A DNA stretch of 64,000 nucleotides from Chitinophaga rhizosphaerae (GTDB taxonomy: Bacteria; Bacteroidota; Bacteroidia; Chitinophagales; Chitinophagaceae). Location: NCBI RefSeq assembly GCF_003958645.1, contig NZ_RXLO01000003.1:62001-126000 (forward strand), in the 5' to 3' direction. A program made the position numbers and the translations under genes. The notes under the pieces are model-generated. The model had not been told where the DNA came from and did not search any database. It was given only the letters and a program-made list of their open reading frames with translations. The stretch's first letter is position 1. Each line of letters starts with the position of its first letter. This document shows positions 1 through 8,604 of this stretch, piece by piece.

Positions 1-1
1 C

Positions 2-460
2 GGTGGTTTCGGCTCCGGGCTTACGATCGGCGGGTTCGACATCAACGCCGCATTTACCTTCCGCCGCCAGTGGCAGACAGACGCCGTATTCATGGCCGAT
101 TATCCCGGAAAAATGAACAACCAGCCGCGCGAGCTGCTGGGCAATTACTGGCAGAAACCCGGCGATCACAAGAAGTTCGCGGCGCTGAGCACCAAAGACC
201 AGGGCGGGCATAACCTGCTGCGCGATTCCGACGGCATATATACGGATGTGAAATTCCTCCGCCTCACGAACCTCACCGCCGGCTATTCGCTGCCCGATAG
301 CTGGACGAAAGCCGCCCGGTTGAAAGGGTGCCGGTTCTTCGTACAGGCGCAGAACGTATTCGTCATCACCAACTACAAAGGCCTGGACCCCGAGTCGTAC
401 GCCTTCGGCATGATGCCGCCGGCCAAAGCATTCACCGGCGGCGTATCCATTCAACTATAA
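2..460 (+). CDS. SusC/RagA-like TonB-dependent outer-membrane transporter, C-terminal fragment
   Basis: The open frame enters from the left edge without a start, so only the last ~152 residues are present. They look like the final beta-strands of a SusC barrel: the stretch LRLTNLTAGYSLPDSW, then FFVQAQNVFVITNYKGLDPE, and a short C-terminal strand ending in a hydrophobic residue, as expected for an outer-membrane barrel. SusC proteins import oligomers across the outer membrane using TonB energy, with a SusD lipoprotein as lid. The SusD partner starts 10 bases downstream. The N-terminus lies outside the window, so whether it has an STN signalling domain cannot be seen. The substrate is unknown; the metalloprotease further down the locus makes a peptide possible (inference). 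Confidence 0.9.
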   Translation, partial: GGFGSGLTIGGFDINAAFTFRRQWQTDAVFMADYPGKMNNQPRELLGNYWQKPGDHKKFAALSTKDQGGHNLLRDSDGIYTDVKFLRLTNLTAGYSLPDSWTKAARLKGCRFFVQAQNVFVITNYKGLDPESYAFGMMPPAKAFTGGVSIQL

Positions 461-470
461 CCTGATCTTC

Positions 471-1943
471 ATGCAACACAGATATAACATCCGAAAGATA
501 TTATTGCTCGCTTTTGCACCCGTTGCGCTGGCCGCTGGCGGCTGCGACAAGCTGCTGGACATCGACCAGCCGATCAGCAGCGTCACCACGGCGAAAGTGT
601 TCGATTCGAACGAAAAAGCGATTTCCGCCATGGCCGGTATTTACACCAAAATGGTGAACGGCGAGCAGGTGGAAGAACCTGCGTTCTCCTCGATCGGCGG
701 CGGTATGGTGAGCATGCTGGCCTCGATGTCGGCCGATGATTACCGCTTCGCTCAAACGAACAACAGGCCCATCCAGGATTTTACCGCCAACAGGTTGTCG
801 CGGGAGATGAGCTCCTCCGTGACTTATAAAATGTGGGAAGCTGCGTACAAGAATATTTACGATGCGAATGCGGTGCTGGAAGGCATCGCGGCTTCCACGT
901 CGGCAAAACTCACGAGCGATGTCCGCAGCCAGTTGACGGGAGAAGCGAAGTTCGTTCGCGCGTTCGTTTATTTCCAGATGGTGAACCTTTTCGGCGATGT
1001 GCCGCTGGTGTTGACGACCAACTTCAACGAAACGCGCCTCATGCCCAAGACACCCGCTGTACAGGTGTGGGCGCAAATCCGGAAAGATCTGCAGCAGGCG
1101 GTGGAATTGCTGAACGAAGATTACGGCACACAATCGGGCGAGCGCATCAAACCCAACAAATCTGCCGCGAAAGCCCTGCTGGCCAGGGTATATCTCTACG
1201 ATCAAAACTGGCCGGGCGCAGCAACGCTGGCGAAAGAAGTGATCGATAACGGCCACTATGAACTGGCGGGGCAACCCGATGATGTGTTTTTGAAGAACAG
1301 CCCGGAAGCGATCTGGCAATTGAAGCAGGACGCGGCGCACCGCTACATCGGGAATGCGAGCGCCGAAGGTTCGCAGCTGCTGCCCAATCCCCTGGCTACG
1401 GGAGGTTTGTACTGGTACCTGACGGATGAGCTGCTGGCGGCTTTCGAGCCGGGCGATTTGCGGAAGGTGCAATGGAGCGGGCCGAATACTTTCACCGGGA
1501 CCGTGAAGTATTATCCTTACAAATACAAAACCGGCAAGCATTCGGCGGTGGCCGGAGGAGAACTGACGGAATACAACATGATGATCCGTCTCGCGGAAGT
1601 ATACCTGATCCGTGCGGAAGCGGTGCTGAAAGGTCCGAAAGATAAGACAGAAGCCCTCCGCCTCGTCAACCTCCTGCGCGCACGTGCGGGCCTCACGGAT
1701 CCACTGCCCGCTACGCTGACGGACGCGGAAGTGGAAGCGGCCGTTATGCATGAGCGAAGGGTGGAATTGTTCGGTGAATGGGGCCACCGCTGGATGGACC
1801 TCCGCAGAACGGGCGCAGCCCGGGCGGTATTGTCGGCCTGCAGCTGGAAGCAGCCATGGGCGGGCGATCACCAGTTCCTTTACCCCATCCCTCACAACGA
1901 AATGCTGAACAATCCGAACCTGCAGCAGAACCCCGGTTATTAA
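471..1943 (+). CDS. SusD/RagB-family nutrient-binding outer-membrane lipoprotein
   Basis: 490 residues, the usual SusD length. A basic start and hydrophobic stretch lead to a lipobox (AAGG-Cys25), so the mature protein should be a lipid-anchored surface protein. Family landmarks are the early LLDIDQP, the TPR-like helices containing EAKFVRAFVYFQMVNLFGDV, and the C-terminal segments MIRLAEVYLIRAEAVL, RVELFGEWGHRWMDLRRTG and FLYPIPHNEMLNNPNLQQNPGY, which are typical of RagB/SusD. It binds substrate and caps the SusC barrel encoded just upstream. Tight spacing on both sides (10 and 10 bases) indicates one transcript with the SusC gene and the next lipoprotein. Confidence 0.95.
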   Translation: MQHRYNIRKILLLAFAPVALAAGGCDKLLDIDQPISSVTTAKVFDSNEKAISAMAGIYTKMVNGEQVEEPAFSSIGGGMVSMLASMSADDYRFAQTNNRPIQDFTANRLSREMSSSVTYKMWEAAYKNIYDANAVLEGIAASTSAKLTSDVRSQLTGEAKFVRAFVYFQMVNLFGDVPLVLTTNFNETRLMPKTPAVQVWAQIRKDLQQAVELLNEDYGTQSGERIKPNKSAAKALLARVYLYDQNWPGAATLAKEVIDNGHYELAGQPDDVFLKNSPEAIWQLKQDAAHRYIGNASAEGSQLLPNPLATGGLYWYLTDELLAAFEPGDLRKVQWSGPNTFTGTVKYYPYKYKTGKHSAVAGGELTEYNMMIRLAEVYLIRAEAVLKGPKDKTEALRLVNLLRARAGLTDPLPATLTDAEVEAAVMHERRVELFGEWGHRWMDLRRTGAARAVLSACSWKQPWAGDHQFLYPIPHNEMLNNPNLQQNPGY

Positions 1944-1953
1944 ACTTTGCCAC

Positions 1954-2664
1954 ATGAAGAAAATTGCCTTAATGATCATAGCCGCCCTTGCCGCGGCCTC
2001 CTGCGGGAAAGACGATCCGGCTCCCCGGCCCGCGTTCCTGCGTATCCACAACGCGGTAACCGATGCACCGGCGCTCGTTACCGATTATGGTATGGACCTG
2101 TCGAAAATGTATTACCTGGACGTTAACCGGCTGATGTACGGCATTCCGTCGGATCACGAGCTGACGGGATATGCGGCCGGAACGCATCAGCTCCGGCTGT
2201 TCGCCTTTCCGGATACCGGGAAGGCCATGGCGGCTTTACAATTGGAACTGGCCGCCGGGCAGATGCAATCGGTGTTTGTGAGCGGGACGAAACAGCACCC
2301 CGATCTGTTGCAGGTTTCCGAGCAGCTGCCGTGGCACCGGTTGGCCGACAGCACGTTTGGACTGCGGTTCATGCATTTGTCGGCCGGGTTGCCGGACGTG
2401 AAAGTGGAAATCGACGGAAAGGAAACCGCCGCGGGCCTCGCTTACCGCGGGTATACGGGGTTCCAGGTTATGCCGGCCAACGCCGCCGCCGGAGATATGA
2501 CCGTACGTTTCATCATCAAAACAACCGGCGTGGAAGCCGCGCGATATACTGTTGCCGCACCTGGCAGCAACGTGGAAACCAATGCCTGGCGGAACAAAAA
2601 TTTTACCCTGGCGCTCATCGGAAAAGCGCAGGGCCTGTCAGTGATGCTGATACCGCATAAATAG
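1954..2664 (+). CDS. SusCD-associated lipoprotein, DUF4397-like
   Basis: 236 residues with a clear lipoprotein signal (MKKIALMIIAALAAAS-Cys17). The mature part has the pattern of DUF4397 proteins: a first segment FLRIHNAVTDAPALVTDYG, a middle 'AAGTHQLRLFAFPDTG' strand-rich stretch, and a second similar unit starting LRFMHLSAGLPDVKVEIDG. Such domains are predicted beta-sandwiches of unknown function and often sit downstream of SusC/SusD. No catalytic residues are evident. It probably acts as an accessory surface or periplasmic lipoprotein for the upstream transporter. The family name is from memory of the motif and is moderately sure; lipoprotein status is sure. Confidence 0.75.
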   Translation: MKKIALMIIAALAAASCGKDDPAPRPAFLRIHNAVTDAPALVTDYGMDLSKMYYLDVNRLMYGIPSDHELTGYAAGTHQLRLFAFPDTGKAMAALQLELAAGQMQSVFVSGTKQHPDLLQVSEQLPWHRLADSTFGLRFMHLSAGLPDVKVEIDGKETAAGLAYRGYTGFQVMPANAAAGDMTVRFIIKTTGVEAARYTVAAPGSNVETNAWRNKNFTLALIGKAQGLSVMLIPHK

Positions 2665-2683
2665 CAGAAAAACAATAAACCAT

Positions 2684-3214
2684 ATGACGCGATTAATTAA
2701 TCAGGCAGCATGCCTTATGCTGCTAACGGGGACCTTTTTCGGTTGTGCGCCGACGGATTCTCCCGGAGAAAGAAAGAAACTGCCGAAGATGATCGGCGGC
2801 GGAGTGGAGTGGGAAAGTGCCGCCAGCTTCGCGGACGGCGGCGTTTCAGTAACGCCCGGGAACCGGGGGTTCTCTTACGGCGATACCCTGGTGGAAGGCC
2901 GGCGCTTTTATTCCGTGCGCCTTTCCGGCGGAGGGGTAGATTCCATGGCGATGCAACTGGTGAAGATGTATGAGCCCTTTGCGCCGGGAGCCATCCAGAT
3001 CCTCCAGCAGCAAGGCTTCAGCGGTGTGCTCGTCGATCTCCGCGAGGGCCGCGGCACCGGCTTCCGTAGCGAAACCTTCCAGGCCACCAGCGCCTTCGGA
3101 CAATCGGCTCCGCTGATTTTCCTCTACGACGCCGGATCATCCGCCCGCGCATCCGCCTACATCCAGAAACTGCATCAATTACCCGGTATCCAGGCCAGCG
3201 CCCGGATACAATAA
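2684..3214 (+). CDS. Unknown lipoprotein in the SusCD-metalloprotease locus
   Basis: 176 residues that I do not recognise. The N-terminus has a hydrophobic run ending in LTGTFFG-Cys21, a plausible lipobox, followed by a charged linker and a mixed alpha/beta region. There are glycine-rich turns (MIGGGVEWES, RLSGGGVDSMAMQ) and a segment FSGVLVDLREGRGTGFRS. No enzyme motif is visible. It begins 19 bases after the preceding lipoprotein and ends 18 bases before the metalloprotease, so it very likely belongs to the same transcript. Its placement suggests an accessory role for the SusCD pair or the protease, which is inference from position alone. Confidence 0.7.
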   Translation: MTRLINQAACLMLLTGTFFGCAPTDSPGERKKLPKMIGGGVEWESAASFADGGVSVTPGNRGFSYGDTLVEGRRFYSVRLSGGGVDSMAMQLVKMYEPFAPGAIQILQQQGFSGVLVDLREGRGTGFRSETFQATSAFGQSAPLIFLYDAGSSARASAYIQKLHQLPGIQASARIQ

Positions 3215-3232
3215 TTCCCATACGAACCAGCT

Positions 3233-5728
3233 ATGAACATACGTTCCATTACGCTCGCCGGCGCACTGCTGGCGGTTGCGGCCCAGGGGCGCGCACAAAC
3301 GATCCCCATCCCGATCCCCGCGGAATTCATCCCCGGAGAAGTGAAAGACACCACCAAAAAACCGGCCGCCCCTCCAGCAACGGATCCGCGCAATACCATC
3401 AAGCCTTTCAGTGAAGTGGTCACTAAAGAATACATCACGCGGAGCGGCCTTTTTACCGTTCACCAAAACCGAGACACGTTCTATTTCGAAATCCCGCAAA
3501 CACTGCTGGGGCGAGATGTTCAGACGATCAACCGCCTCGTGAAAGGACCCGGCGGCGCTAATATTTACAGCGGTGAGGAAATCGGCCATCAAACCGTTCG
3601 GTTCGTAAAGAATGACGCAGACTCCACCATCCGCCTGATGTATATTTCCGTGATGGGCATGGCAGACAAAGACCAGCAAATCTATAAATCCGTGGAAGCC
3701 TCGTATTATAACGCCGTGGCCGCAATCTTCCCCATCAAGGCATACGGGAAAGACGGCAAAAGCTTCGTGATCGATGCGGGCGCTTATATCAAAAACGCTA
3801 CCGGACTGTTCAACGACGTCAATGATCAGTACAATTCGAAGGTGGTGGATAAAAATACTTTCAAGGACATTTTGGTGGAATCGGTGAAAGCCTATCCCAT
3901 CAACATGGAATTCCGCATCAGCAAAAACGGCAACGCCAAAGGCAACAGCGATTTCGGCATTCCCGCCAATGCGCCGGCTTCCGTGGTGACGAACACTTCC
4001 TTCATCCTCCTGCCAGAACAGCCGATGGTCCAGCGTGGCCTGGACAAGCGCGTGGGTTACCTGTCCGATTACGCTTTCTACTTCGCCGACAACCAGCAGA
4101 AAACGGAAAAGCGGAACTTCGTACACCGCTGGCGCCTGGAGCCGAAGCCGGAAGATTGGGCGAAGTATAAACGCGGCGAACTGGTGGAACCGGCGAAGCC
4201 CATCGTAATTTACATCGATCCCGCCACGCCGAAGCAATGGCGCAAATACCTCATCGAGGGGGTGAACGACTGGCAGAAAGCGTTCGAACAGGCCGGGTTT
4301 AAAAATGCCATCGTAGGAAAGGAATGGCCCGAATCGGATAGCATCGATATGGACGACGCGCGCTTCTCCTTCATCCGCTATCTCCCTTCCGACATTCCCA
4401 ATGCGTACGGCCCCAACATCCACGACCCCCGCAGCGGAGAAATCCTCCAAACGCACATCGGGTGGTACCACAACATCATGAAACTCCTCCGCAACTGGTA
4501 CTTCATCCAGTCGGCCGTGAACGACCCCCAGGCCCGCAAGCCCCGCTTCGACGATAAGCTCATGGGCGAACTGGTCCGTTTCGTATCCAGCCACGAAGTA
4601 GGCCACACCCTCGGCCTGGCGCATAACTTCGGCAGCAGCAGCCGTACGCCGGTAGATAGCCTGCGGAGCAAAAAATACCTCGCCAGGCACGGTCACACCG
4701 CCAGTATCATGGATTACGCGCGCTTCAATTACGTAGCGCAGCCGGAAGACAATATCCCGCAGGAACTCCTGTTCCCGAAGATCGGGGAGTATGACCGGTG
4801 GGCCATCGAATGGGGGTACCGCTTCAACGGCGCCAAAACTTTCGGGGAAGATAAAAAACAGATGGACGCGCTCACCACGCAACGGCTCGCGCAAAACCCG
4901 CGGCTGTATTTCGGCGACGGCGAAAAGTTTTCCTTCGATCCCCGCAACCAGCGCGAAGACCTGGGCGACAATCCCGCCAAAGCCGGCAACTACGGCATCG
5001 AGAACCTGAAACGCCTCCTGAAAAACCTGCCGGAATGGACGAAGGAAGAAGGCGGACAATTTGAATCGCTGGAAGAATTGTACGCCGAACTGAAAGGCCA
5101 GTTCACCCGCTACCTTTCCCACAACGTAGCCTATATCGGCAGTAAAACCTGGACGCCGCGCAGCGAACGGGCACAGGGTGAAGTGCTGGCGCCGGTATCG
5201 AAAGCCCTCCAGCTGGAAATCCTTTCCTTCTTCGACAAACAGGTATTTACACCGCCTACCTGGCTGCTGGACCCCGCCGTGACCACGATGATCAACCCGC
5301 CGGCATATCCCGATTTCGTGGAAGACATCCAGGTGAAAACGCTCAACTCCCTGCTCGACGTCGCCATTCTCACGCGCCTCCTCAGCCTGCGGAACCAGTT
5401 TGGCGACAGGGCATTGCAGCCGGAAGAATACCTCGCTTCCCTACACAACATGATCTGGAAAGAACTCGCCACCGGCAACATCACGAGCCATTACCGCCGC
5501 AACCTGCAGAAAAGCTACGTGGGCGCGTTGGGAACGATCATCATGGGCACATCGGCAGACTTTACGGAAAACGATGCCTTCTCGCTCGTGCGGGCGGATT
5601 TGCTGGATTTGCAGAAAGAGATCGAAGCCGCGATTCCCAAAGCCACCGACCGTTTCAGCAAAATCCACCTGGAAGATCTGCACCAGCGTATCCGCAACAC
5701 GTTCGAAGCGGGTGGTAAAAAGAAGTAA
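3233..5728 (+). CDS. Secreted zinc-dependent metalloprotease (DUF5117/DUF5118 type)
   Basis: 831 residues with a signal peptide ending near AQGRAQ. The extended zinc motif HEVGHTLGLAH spans residues 454-464; H454, H458 and H464 would bind zinc and E455 would be the catalytic base, as in metzincin-like peptidases. A methionine-turn candidate follows (HTASIMDYARFNYVAQ). The long N-terminal region with REFF-like strand segments (YITRSGLFTVHQNRDTFYFE) matches the large Bacteroidota proteins carrying DUF5118 and DUF5117 ahead of the catalytic core. The protein is probably periplasmic or surface-exposed and cleaves peptides. It is the last gene of the SusC-SusD-lipoprotein-lipoprotein series, which suggests coupled proteolysis and uptake. 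The substrate is unknown. Confidence 0.9.
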   Translation: MNIRSITLAGALLAVAAQGRAQTIPIPIPAEFIPGEVKDTTKKPAAPPATDPRNTIKPFSEVVTKEYITRSGLFTVHQNRDTFYFEIPQTLLGRDVQTINRLVKGPGGANIYSGEEIGHQTVRFVKNDADSTIRLMYISVMGMADKDQQIYKSVEASYYNAVAAIFPIKAYGKDGKSFVIDAGAYIKNATGLFNDVNDQYNSKVVDKNTFKDILVESVKAYPINMEFRISKNGNAKGNSDFGIPANAPASVVTNTSFILLPEQPMVQRGLDKRVGYLSDYAFYFADNQQKTEKRNFVHRWRLEPKPEDWAKYKRGELVEPAKPIVIYIDPATPKQWRKYLIEGVNDWQKAFEQAGFKNAIVGKEWPESDSIDMDDARFSFIRYLPSDIPNAYGPNIHDPRSGEILQTHIGWYHNIMKLLRNWYFIQSAVNDPQARKPRFDDKLMGELVRFVSSHEVGHTLGLAHNFGSSSRTPVDSLRSKKYLARHGHTASIMDYARFNYVAQPEDNIPQELLFPKIGEYDRWAIEWGYRFNGAKTFGEDKKQMDALTTQRLAQNPRLYFGDGEKFSFDPRNQREDLGDNPAKAGNYGIENLKRLLKNLPEWTKEEGGQFESLEELYAELKGQFTRYLSHNVAYIGSKTWTPRSERAQGEVLAPVSKALQLEILSFFDKQVFTPPTWLLDPAVTTMINPPAYPDFVEDIQVKTLNSLLDVAILTRLLSLRNQFGDRALQPEEYLASLHNMIWKELATGNITSHYRRNLQKSYVGALGTIIMGTSADFTENDAFSLVRADLLDLQKEIEAAIPKATDRFSKIHLEDLHQRIRNTFEAGGKKK

Positions 5729-5797
5729 GACAGTTGTTTAACAGAGGGGCCCGGTGTGTGGTCGACCGCCGGGTTCCCTATATTCGAATTGCACATC

Positions 5798-6574
5798 ATG
5801 CGCCAGCTACTGCAACAATTGGGGCTTGAAACAGCCTGGACGATGGTCCGTTATTTTCTTGTCGCCGGAACGGCCTTTCTCGTTTTTTACTGGATGCTCG
5901 CGCCGAAGCTCGGCGCCAGCAAGATCCAGCAGCGGAAAGCAAGGCGGAACGATTTTTTCCGGGAGATCTTGCATTCGTCTTCCTCCAGCGTGATGCTGGC
6001 GGCGATGGCCATCCTGGCGCTGTCTGACGCCGTGCGGCCGTATACTTTCGTGTACACGGACATCAACGCTTATCCTTTGTGGTGGTTTGGGTTGAGTGTG
6101 GTGCTGGCGCTGGTGGTGCACGATACCTATTTTTACTGGATGCACCGCGTCCTGCATCATCCGAAACTGTTCCGGCTGACGCACCTGGTGCATCATAAAT
6201 CGACCAATCCTTCCCCATTCACCGCGTATTCGTTTCACATACTGGAGGCCATTGCGGAAGGGGGCGTTGTGCCCGTCCTCGTATTTACCATGCCGATGCA
6301 TCCGGCGGCGATCGGACTGTTCGCGCTGTCGTCGCTCGTGATCAATGTATACGGTCATTTGGGATACGAGATCATGCCGAAGTTCTTCCGGCGGACCTGG
6401 TTGTTCGAAATCCTCAACACGTCCACGTTCCACAATTTCCATCACCTGAAGTTCAGGGGGAATTACGGATTGTATTTCCGGGTGTGGGACCGGTGGATGG
6501 GGACCGAGCATCCCGGTTACGTGGGCGAGTACGATCGCATCCAGGAGCGGCGATTCGGCCCCTCCCGCATATAA
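5798..6574 (+). CDS. Sterol desaturase / fatty acid hydroxylase family membrane protein
   Basis: 258 residues from the ATG chosen here; a GTG at 5756 would add 14 residues, but they do not resemble the family. Several hydrophobic helices surround the histidine clusters of the di-iron family: H108-H116-H120-H121 (HDTYFYWMHRVLHH), H129-H132-H133 (HLVHH) and H212-H215-H216 (FHNFHH). These clusters ligate two irons in integral-membrane hydroxylases and desaturases acting on lipids. The real substrate could be a sphingolipid, ornithine lipid or carotenoid; the sequence does not say. TATATTCG at about 5778 is a weak -7 candidate. A strong terminator follows at 6618. Confidence 0.88.
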   Translation: MRQLLQQLGLETAWTMVRYFLVAGTAFLVFYWMLAPKLGASKIQQRKARRNDFFREILHSSSSSVMLAAMAILALSDAVRPYTFVYTDINAYPLWWFGLSVVLALVVHDTYFYWMHRVLHHPKLFRLTHLVHHKSTNPSPFTAYSFHILEAIAEGGVVPVLVFTMPMHPAAIGLFALSSLVINVYGHLGYEIMPKFFRRTWLFEILNTSTFHNFHHLKFRGNYGLYFRVWDRWMGTEHPGYVGEYDRIQERRFGPSRI

Positions 6575-6617
6575 AGTCCACGTAAAAATCCGGCATCCGT
6601 TTCCGGACGCTGCATTG

Positions 6618-6644
6618 CAGGAAGCCTCCCCGGCTTCCTGTTTT
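6618..6644 (+). terminator. Rho-independent terminator after the desaturase gene
   Basis: A perfect 9-bp stem (CAGGAAGCC / GGCTTCCTG) with a 5-base loop is followed by TTTT. It lies 43 bases after the desaturase stop and only two bases before the stop of the convergent lipoprotein gene. Confidence 0.8.
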
Positions 6645-6646
6645 CG

Positions 6647-7255
6647 TTAATCCCGGACGGGCCACTTCGTGTAAAATCCCGTCAGCTTGTATTCCGGTCC
6701 CACTTTCCCGAATATGAACGCGAAATAAGTAGCCGGGCTGCCGTCTTTTTCGGGGAATTGATGATAGACTTCGTAGAGCGGTGCGGAACTGTCTACCCCC
6801 GCGCGGAGGCGGCTGTAGTAATCATCTTCGCTGCCCGCGGCGATCTCGCGGATTTCTTCCCCATTTTCTTTTTCGAGCGCGGATTTGATCTCGGGGCTGA
6901 AGATGTTGTCTTTGTATCGGGAATACTGTTTTTCCGTCAGTTTGCCCGAAACCGTGTCTGGCGGGACGTTGCGGATATCTTCATCGCTCCATTTGGGGGC
7001 CGTTTGCAGCGGGAACCGGATCATTTTTTCCAGCGTGGCATGGTCGCCGGCGGTGGCGGCAGTCCGGAAAGCCGCGAGGGTGGTGCGGAACAGTTGTTCG
7101 TTGGTGCTGGATTGCTGTTTCGGGCCGCCTCCGGGCATTTGCGCGAGCGTATCTTCCATCGCCGGAACGGCAGTCTGGGAAGTTTGTTTCGGTTCCGGTT
7201 GCCCGCAAGCCGCCATGGCTGCGCAAGCGAAGACCGCTATCGGGAAGTTTTTCAT
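6647..7255 (-). CDS. Unknown lipoprotein, 202 aa
   Basis: Not a family I recognise. The N-terminus is a classic lipoprotein signal (MKNFPIAVFACAAMAA-Cys17), followed by a low-complexity linker rich in Q, T, P and G. The rest is a compact domain beginning LFRTTLAAFRTAATAGDHATLEKMIRFP, reminiscent of small nuclear-transport-factor-2-like or DUF4440-like periplasmic domains in Bacteroidota, and ending with strands YFAFIFGKVGPEYKLTGFYT. That resemblance is weak. It is the last gene of a minus-strand group, 30 bases after the methyltransferase gene, so co-transcription is likely, although no functional link is obvious. Confidence 0.7.
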   Translation of the reverse strand: MKNFPIAVFACAAMAACGQPEPKQTSQTAVPAMEDTLAQMPGGGPKQQSSTNEQLFRTTLAAFRTAATAGDHATLEKMIRFPLQTAPKWSDEDIRNVPPDTVSGKLTEKQYSRYKDNIFSPEIKSALEKENGEEIREIAAGSEDDYYSRLRAGVDSSAPLYEVYHQFPEKDGSPATYFAFIFGKVGPEYKLTGFYTKWPVRD

Positions 7256-7285
7256 GCGGATATGGGTTTGATGCTTCCCTTATCG

Positions 7286-8044
7286 CTACAAATTCGGTGC
7301 CTCATGCGGCCGGCCAGCCTTCACGACGAGCCGCCAGCGGAGGGTTTTCACTTCATTTTCGCTCCAAACAGCCATGAGCGGAGCCGCGATTTCTTCCGCC
7401 GGATGCCGGCCATGGTCGGCGATGTAGCGTTGCGTGGCCGACCAGGTGTCGAACAGCCCGAACAGATCGCTGCGGGAGTAAGATTTTTCCACATAGAAAT
7501 CGGGAGCGGCCATCAGCGGGAAAGGGAACGGGATATCCGCGTAGCCTTTTTCGATCATGCGGTTTTCCGGCAACCAGTAAGTGCCGAGCGGGCCTTCGTG
7601 CAATTGCAGCACCAGCGCATCGATCTCCGGCGAGATCTCGGGCAGGCCGTAGGTCCACGCGGCGAAGAGCCCCCCGGGCCGCAAAACCCTCGCCACTTCC
7701 CGGAAATACGCTTCGGGCCGGAACCAATGCAGCGCCTGCCCGACGGTCACCAAATCGGCCGAAGCATCGGGCAGCCCGCAGGTTTCCGCGGGCTCCACGG
7801 CATAGCGGACGCGGTTGTGTGGCGTGGCATGGGCGATCTGTTGCGCACTGGGGTCGGTGGCGTACACATTTTCGTAAAATCCGGCGAGGTGAACGGCACA
7901 TTGGCCGTTGCCGGTACCGCAGTCCCAGGCCTGTGCATGCCCCGGTGTCTGCGCAGCGAGCCAGGTATAAAGCGCCGGGGGGTAATCCGGACGGAATTTC
8001 GCGTAGCTGGCGGATTGGACGGAGAATAAGTCTTTGAAAGTCAT
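7286..8044 (-). CDS. Class I SAM-dependent methyltransferase (type 11-like)
   Basis: 252 residues. The SAM-binding motif I is seen as AWDCGTGNGQCA at residues 39-50, followed by an acidic strand end (VYATDPSAQQI) and the post-motif DLVTVGQALHWF, then REVARVLRPGGLFAAW, all hallmarks of methyltransferase domain 11. The substrate is unknown; small-molecule or quinone-like targets are common in this group. The ATG overlaps the stop of the upstream YdeI-like gene in an ATGA arrangement, indicating translational coupling. The frame stays open further upstream, but that part is only the out-of-frame shadow of the neighbour. Confidence 0.88.
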   Translation of the reverse strand: MTFKDLFSVQSASYAKFRPDYPPALYTWLAAQTPGHAQAWDCGTGNGQCAVHLAGFYENVYATDPSAQQIAHATPHNRVRYAVEPAETCGLPDASADLVTVGQALHWFRPEAYFREVARVLRPGGLFAAWTYGLPEISPEIDALVLQLHEGPLGTYWLPENRMIEKGYADIPFPFPLMAAPDFYVEKSYSRSDLFGLFDTWSATQRYIADHGRHPAEEIAAPLMAVWSENEVKTLRWRLVVKAGRPHEAPNL

Positions 8045-8517
8045 GGTTTCTTTTTGGGATATGTGAGTAAATCGATGGTTTCCAGGATCCGTTTGGTTTG
8101 CTGGTCCTGTGTTTCGGCCGCGTTTACGAAGGTAACGATCGTTTTCTGCCGTTCTTCCGGCAATGCCCGGAAAGCTTCCAGTGCTGCGGGCTCGTCGTCC
8201 AGGCAGGCTTGCAGGACTTCGGGGACCATCACGGGCATCGTGTCTCTGTAGAGCGTAATACGCACTTCGTCGCCCGCCTTTTTCCCGATCTTTTTCTGGA
8301 TGGCGGTTTTTACAGGGAGGAAAAGGCGGCCCTGGCCCATGGGCATCAGCCGGGTGAGGCCGAGATCGTATCCGTCGATACTGCCCCGCACGCGGATCCA
8401 GCCGAACGCGATGCCGGGGTCGGGGCGGGCTTCGGGGATGAAAGCGTACGTCCACCCGCCTTTTCCGGCGAATTTTTCCAGTCTGTAAATATGATCAACG
8501 AATGGGATGGAGGGCAT
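8041..8517 (-). CDS. DUF1905 / YdeI-OmpD-associated family protein
   Basis: 158 residues from the ATG at 8517; the longer upstream frame reads into the FecR promoter region and is not protein-like. The N-terminal half (GGWTYAFIPEARPD through GRLFLPVKTAIQKKIGKKAG) is the small beta-barrel called DUF1905. The C-terminal half (VPEVLQACLDDEPAALEAF and RILETIDLL) matches the YdeI/OmpD-associated helical region, including the usual peptide pattern of a bacteriocin-protection-like family. The biochemical role is not known. It starts 87 bases from the divergent FecR gene and is coupled to the methyltransferase by a four-base overlap. Confidence 0.8.
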   Translation of the reverse strand: MPSIPFVDHIYRLEKFAGKGGWTYAFIPEARPDPGIAFGWIRVRGSIDGYDLGLTRLMPMGQGRLFLPVKTAIQKKIGKKAGDEVRITLYRDTMPVMVPEVLQACLDDEPAALEAFRALPEERQKTIVTFVNAAETQDQQTKRILETIDLLTYPKKKP

Positions 8518-8604
8518 TCCGGGGAAATTTCCAGAAAGTTCGGAAAAAAAACGGGTCGGGGTGTAGGGGGAGGGGCCGATTCCAGTACATATAAGTACAA
8601 ACCT

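Noticed and set aside
501..2051. 516-residue minus-strand frame opposite the first SusD gene
   Set aside because: Antisense mirror; the plus strand has lipobox and RagB/SusD motifs.
3179..5122. 647-residue minus-strand frame opposite the metalloprotease
   Set aside because: Antisense to a gene with a clear zinc motif and signal peptide; no family features.
5756..5797. GTG start at 5756 for the desaturase-like gene
   Set aside because: The extra 14 residues do not look like a membrane-protein start, although AGAGGGG lies in front; the ATG at 5798 is preferred.
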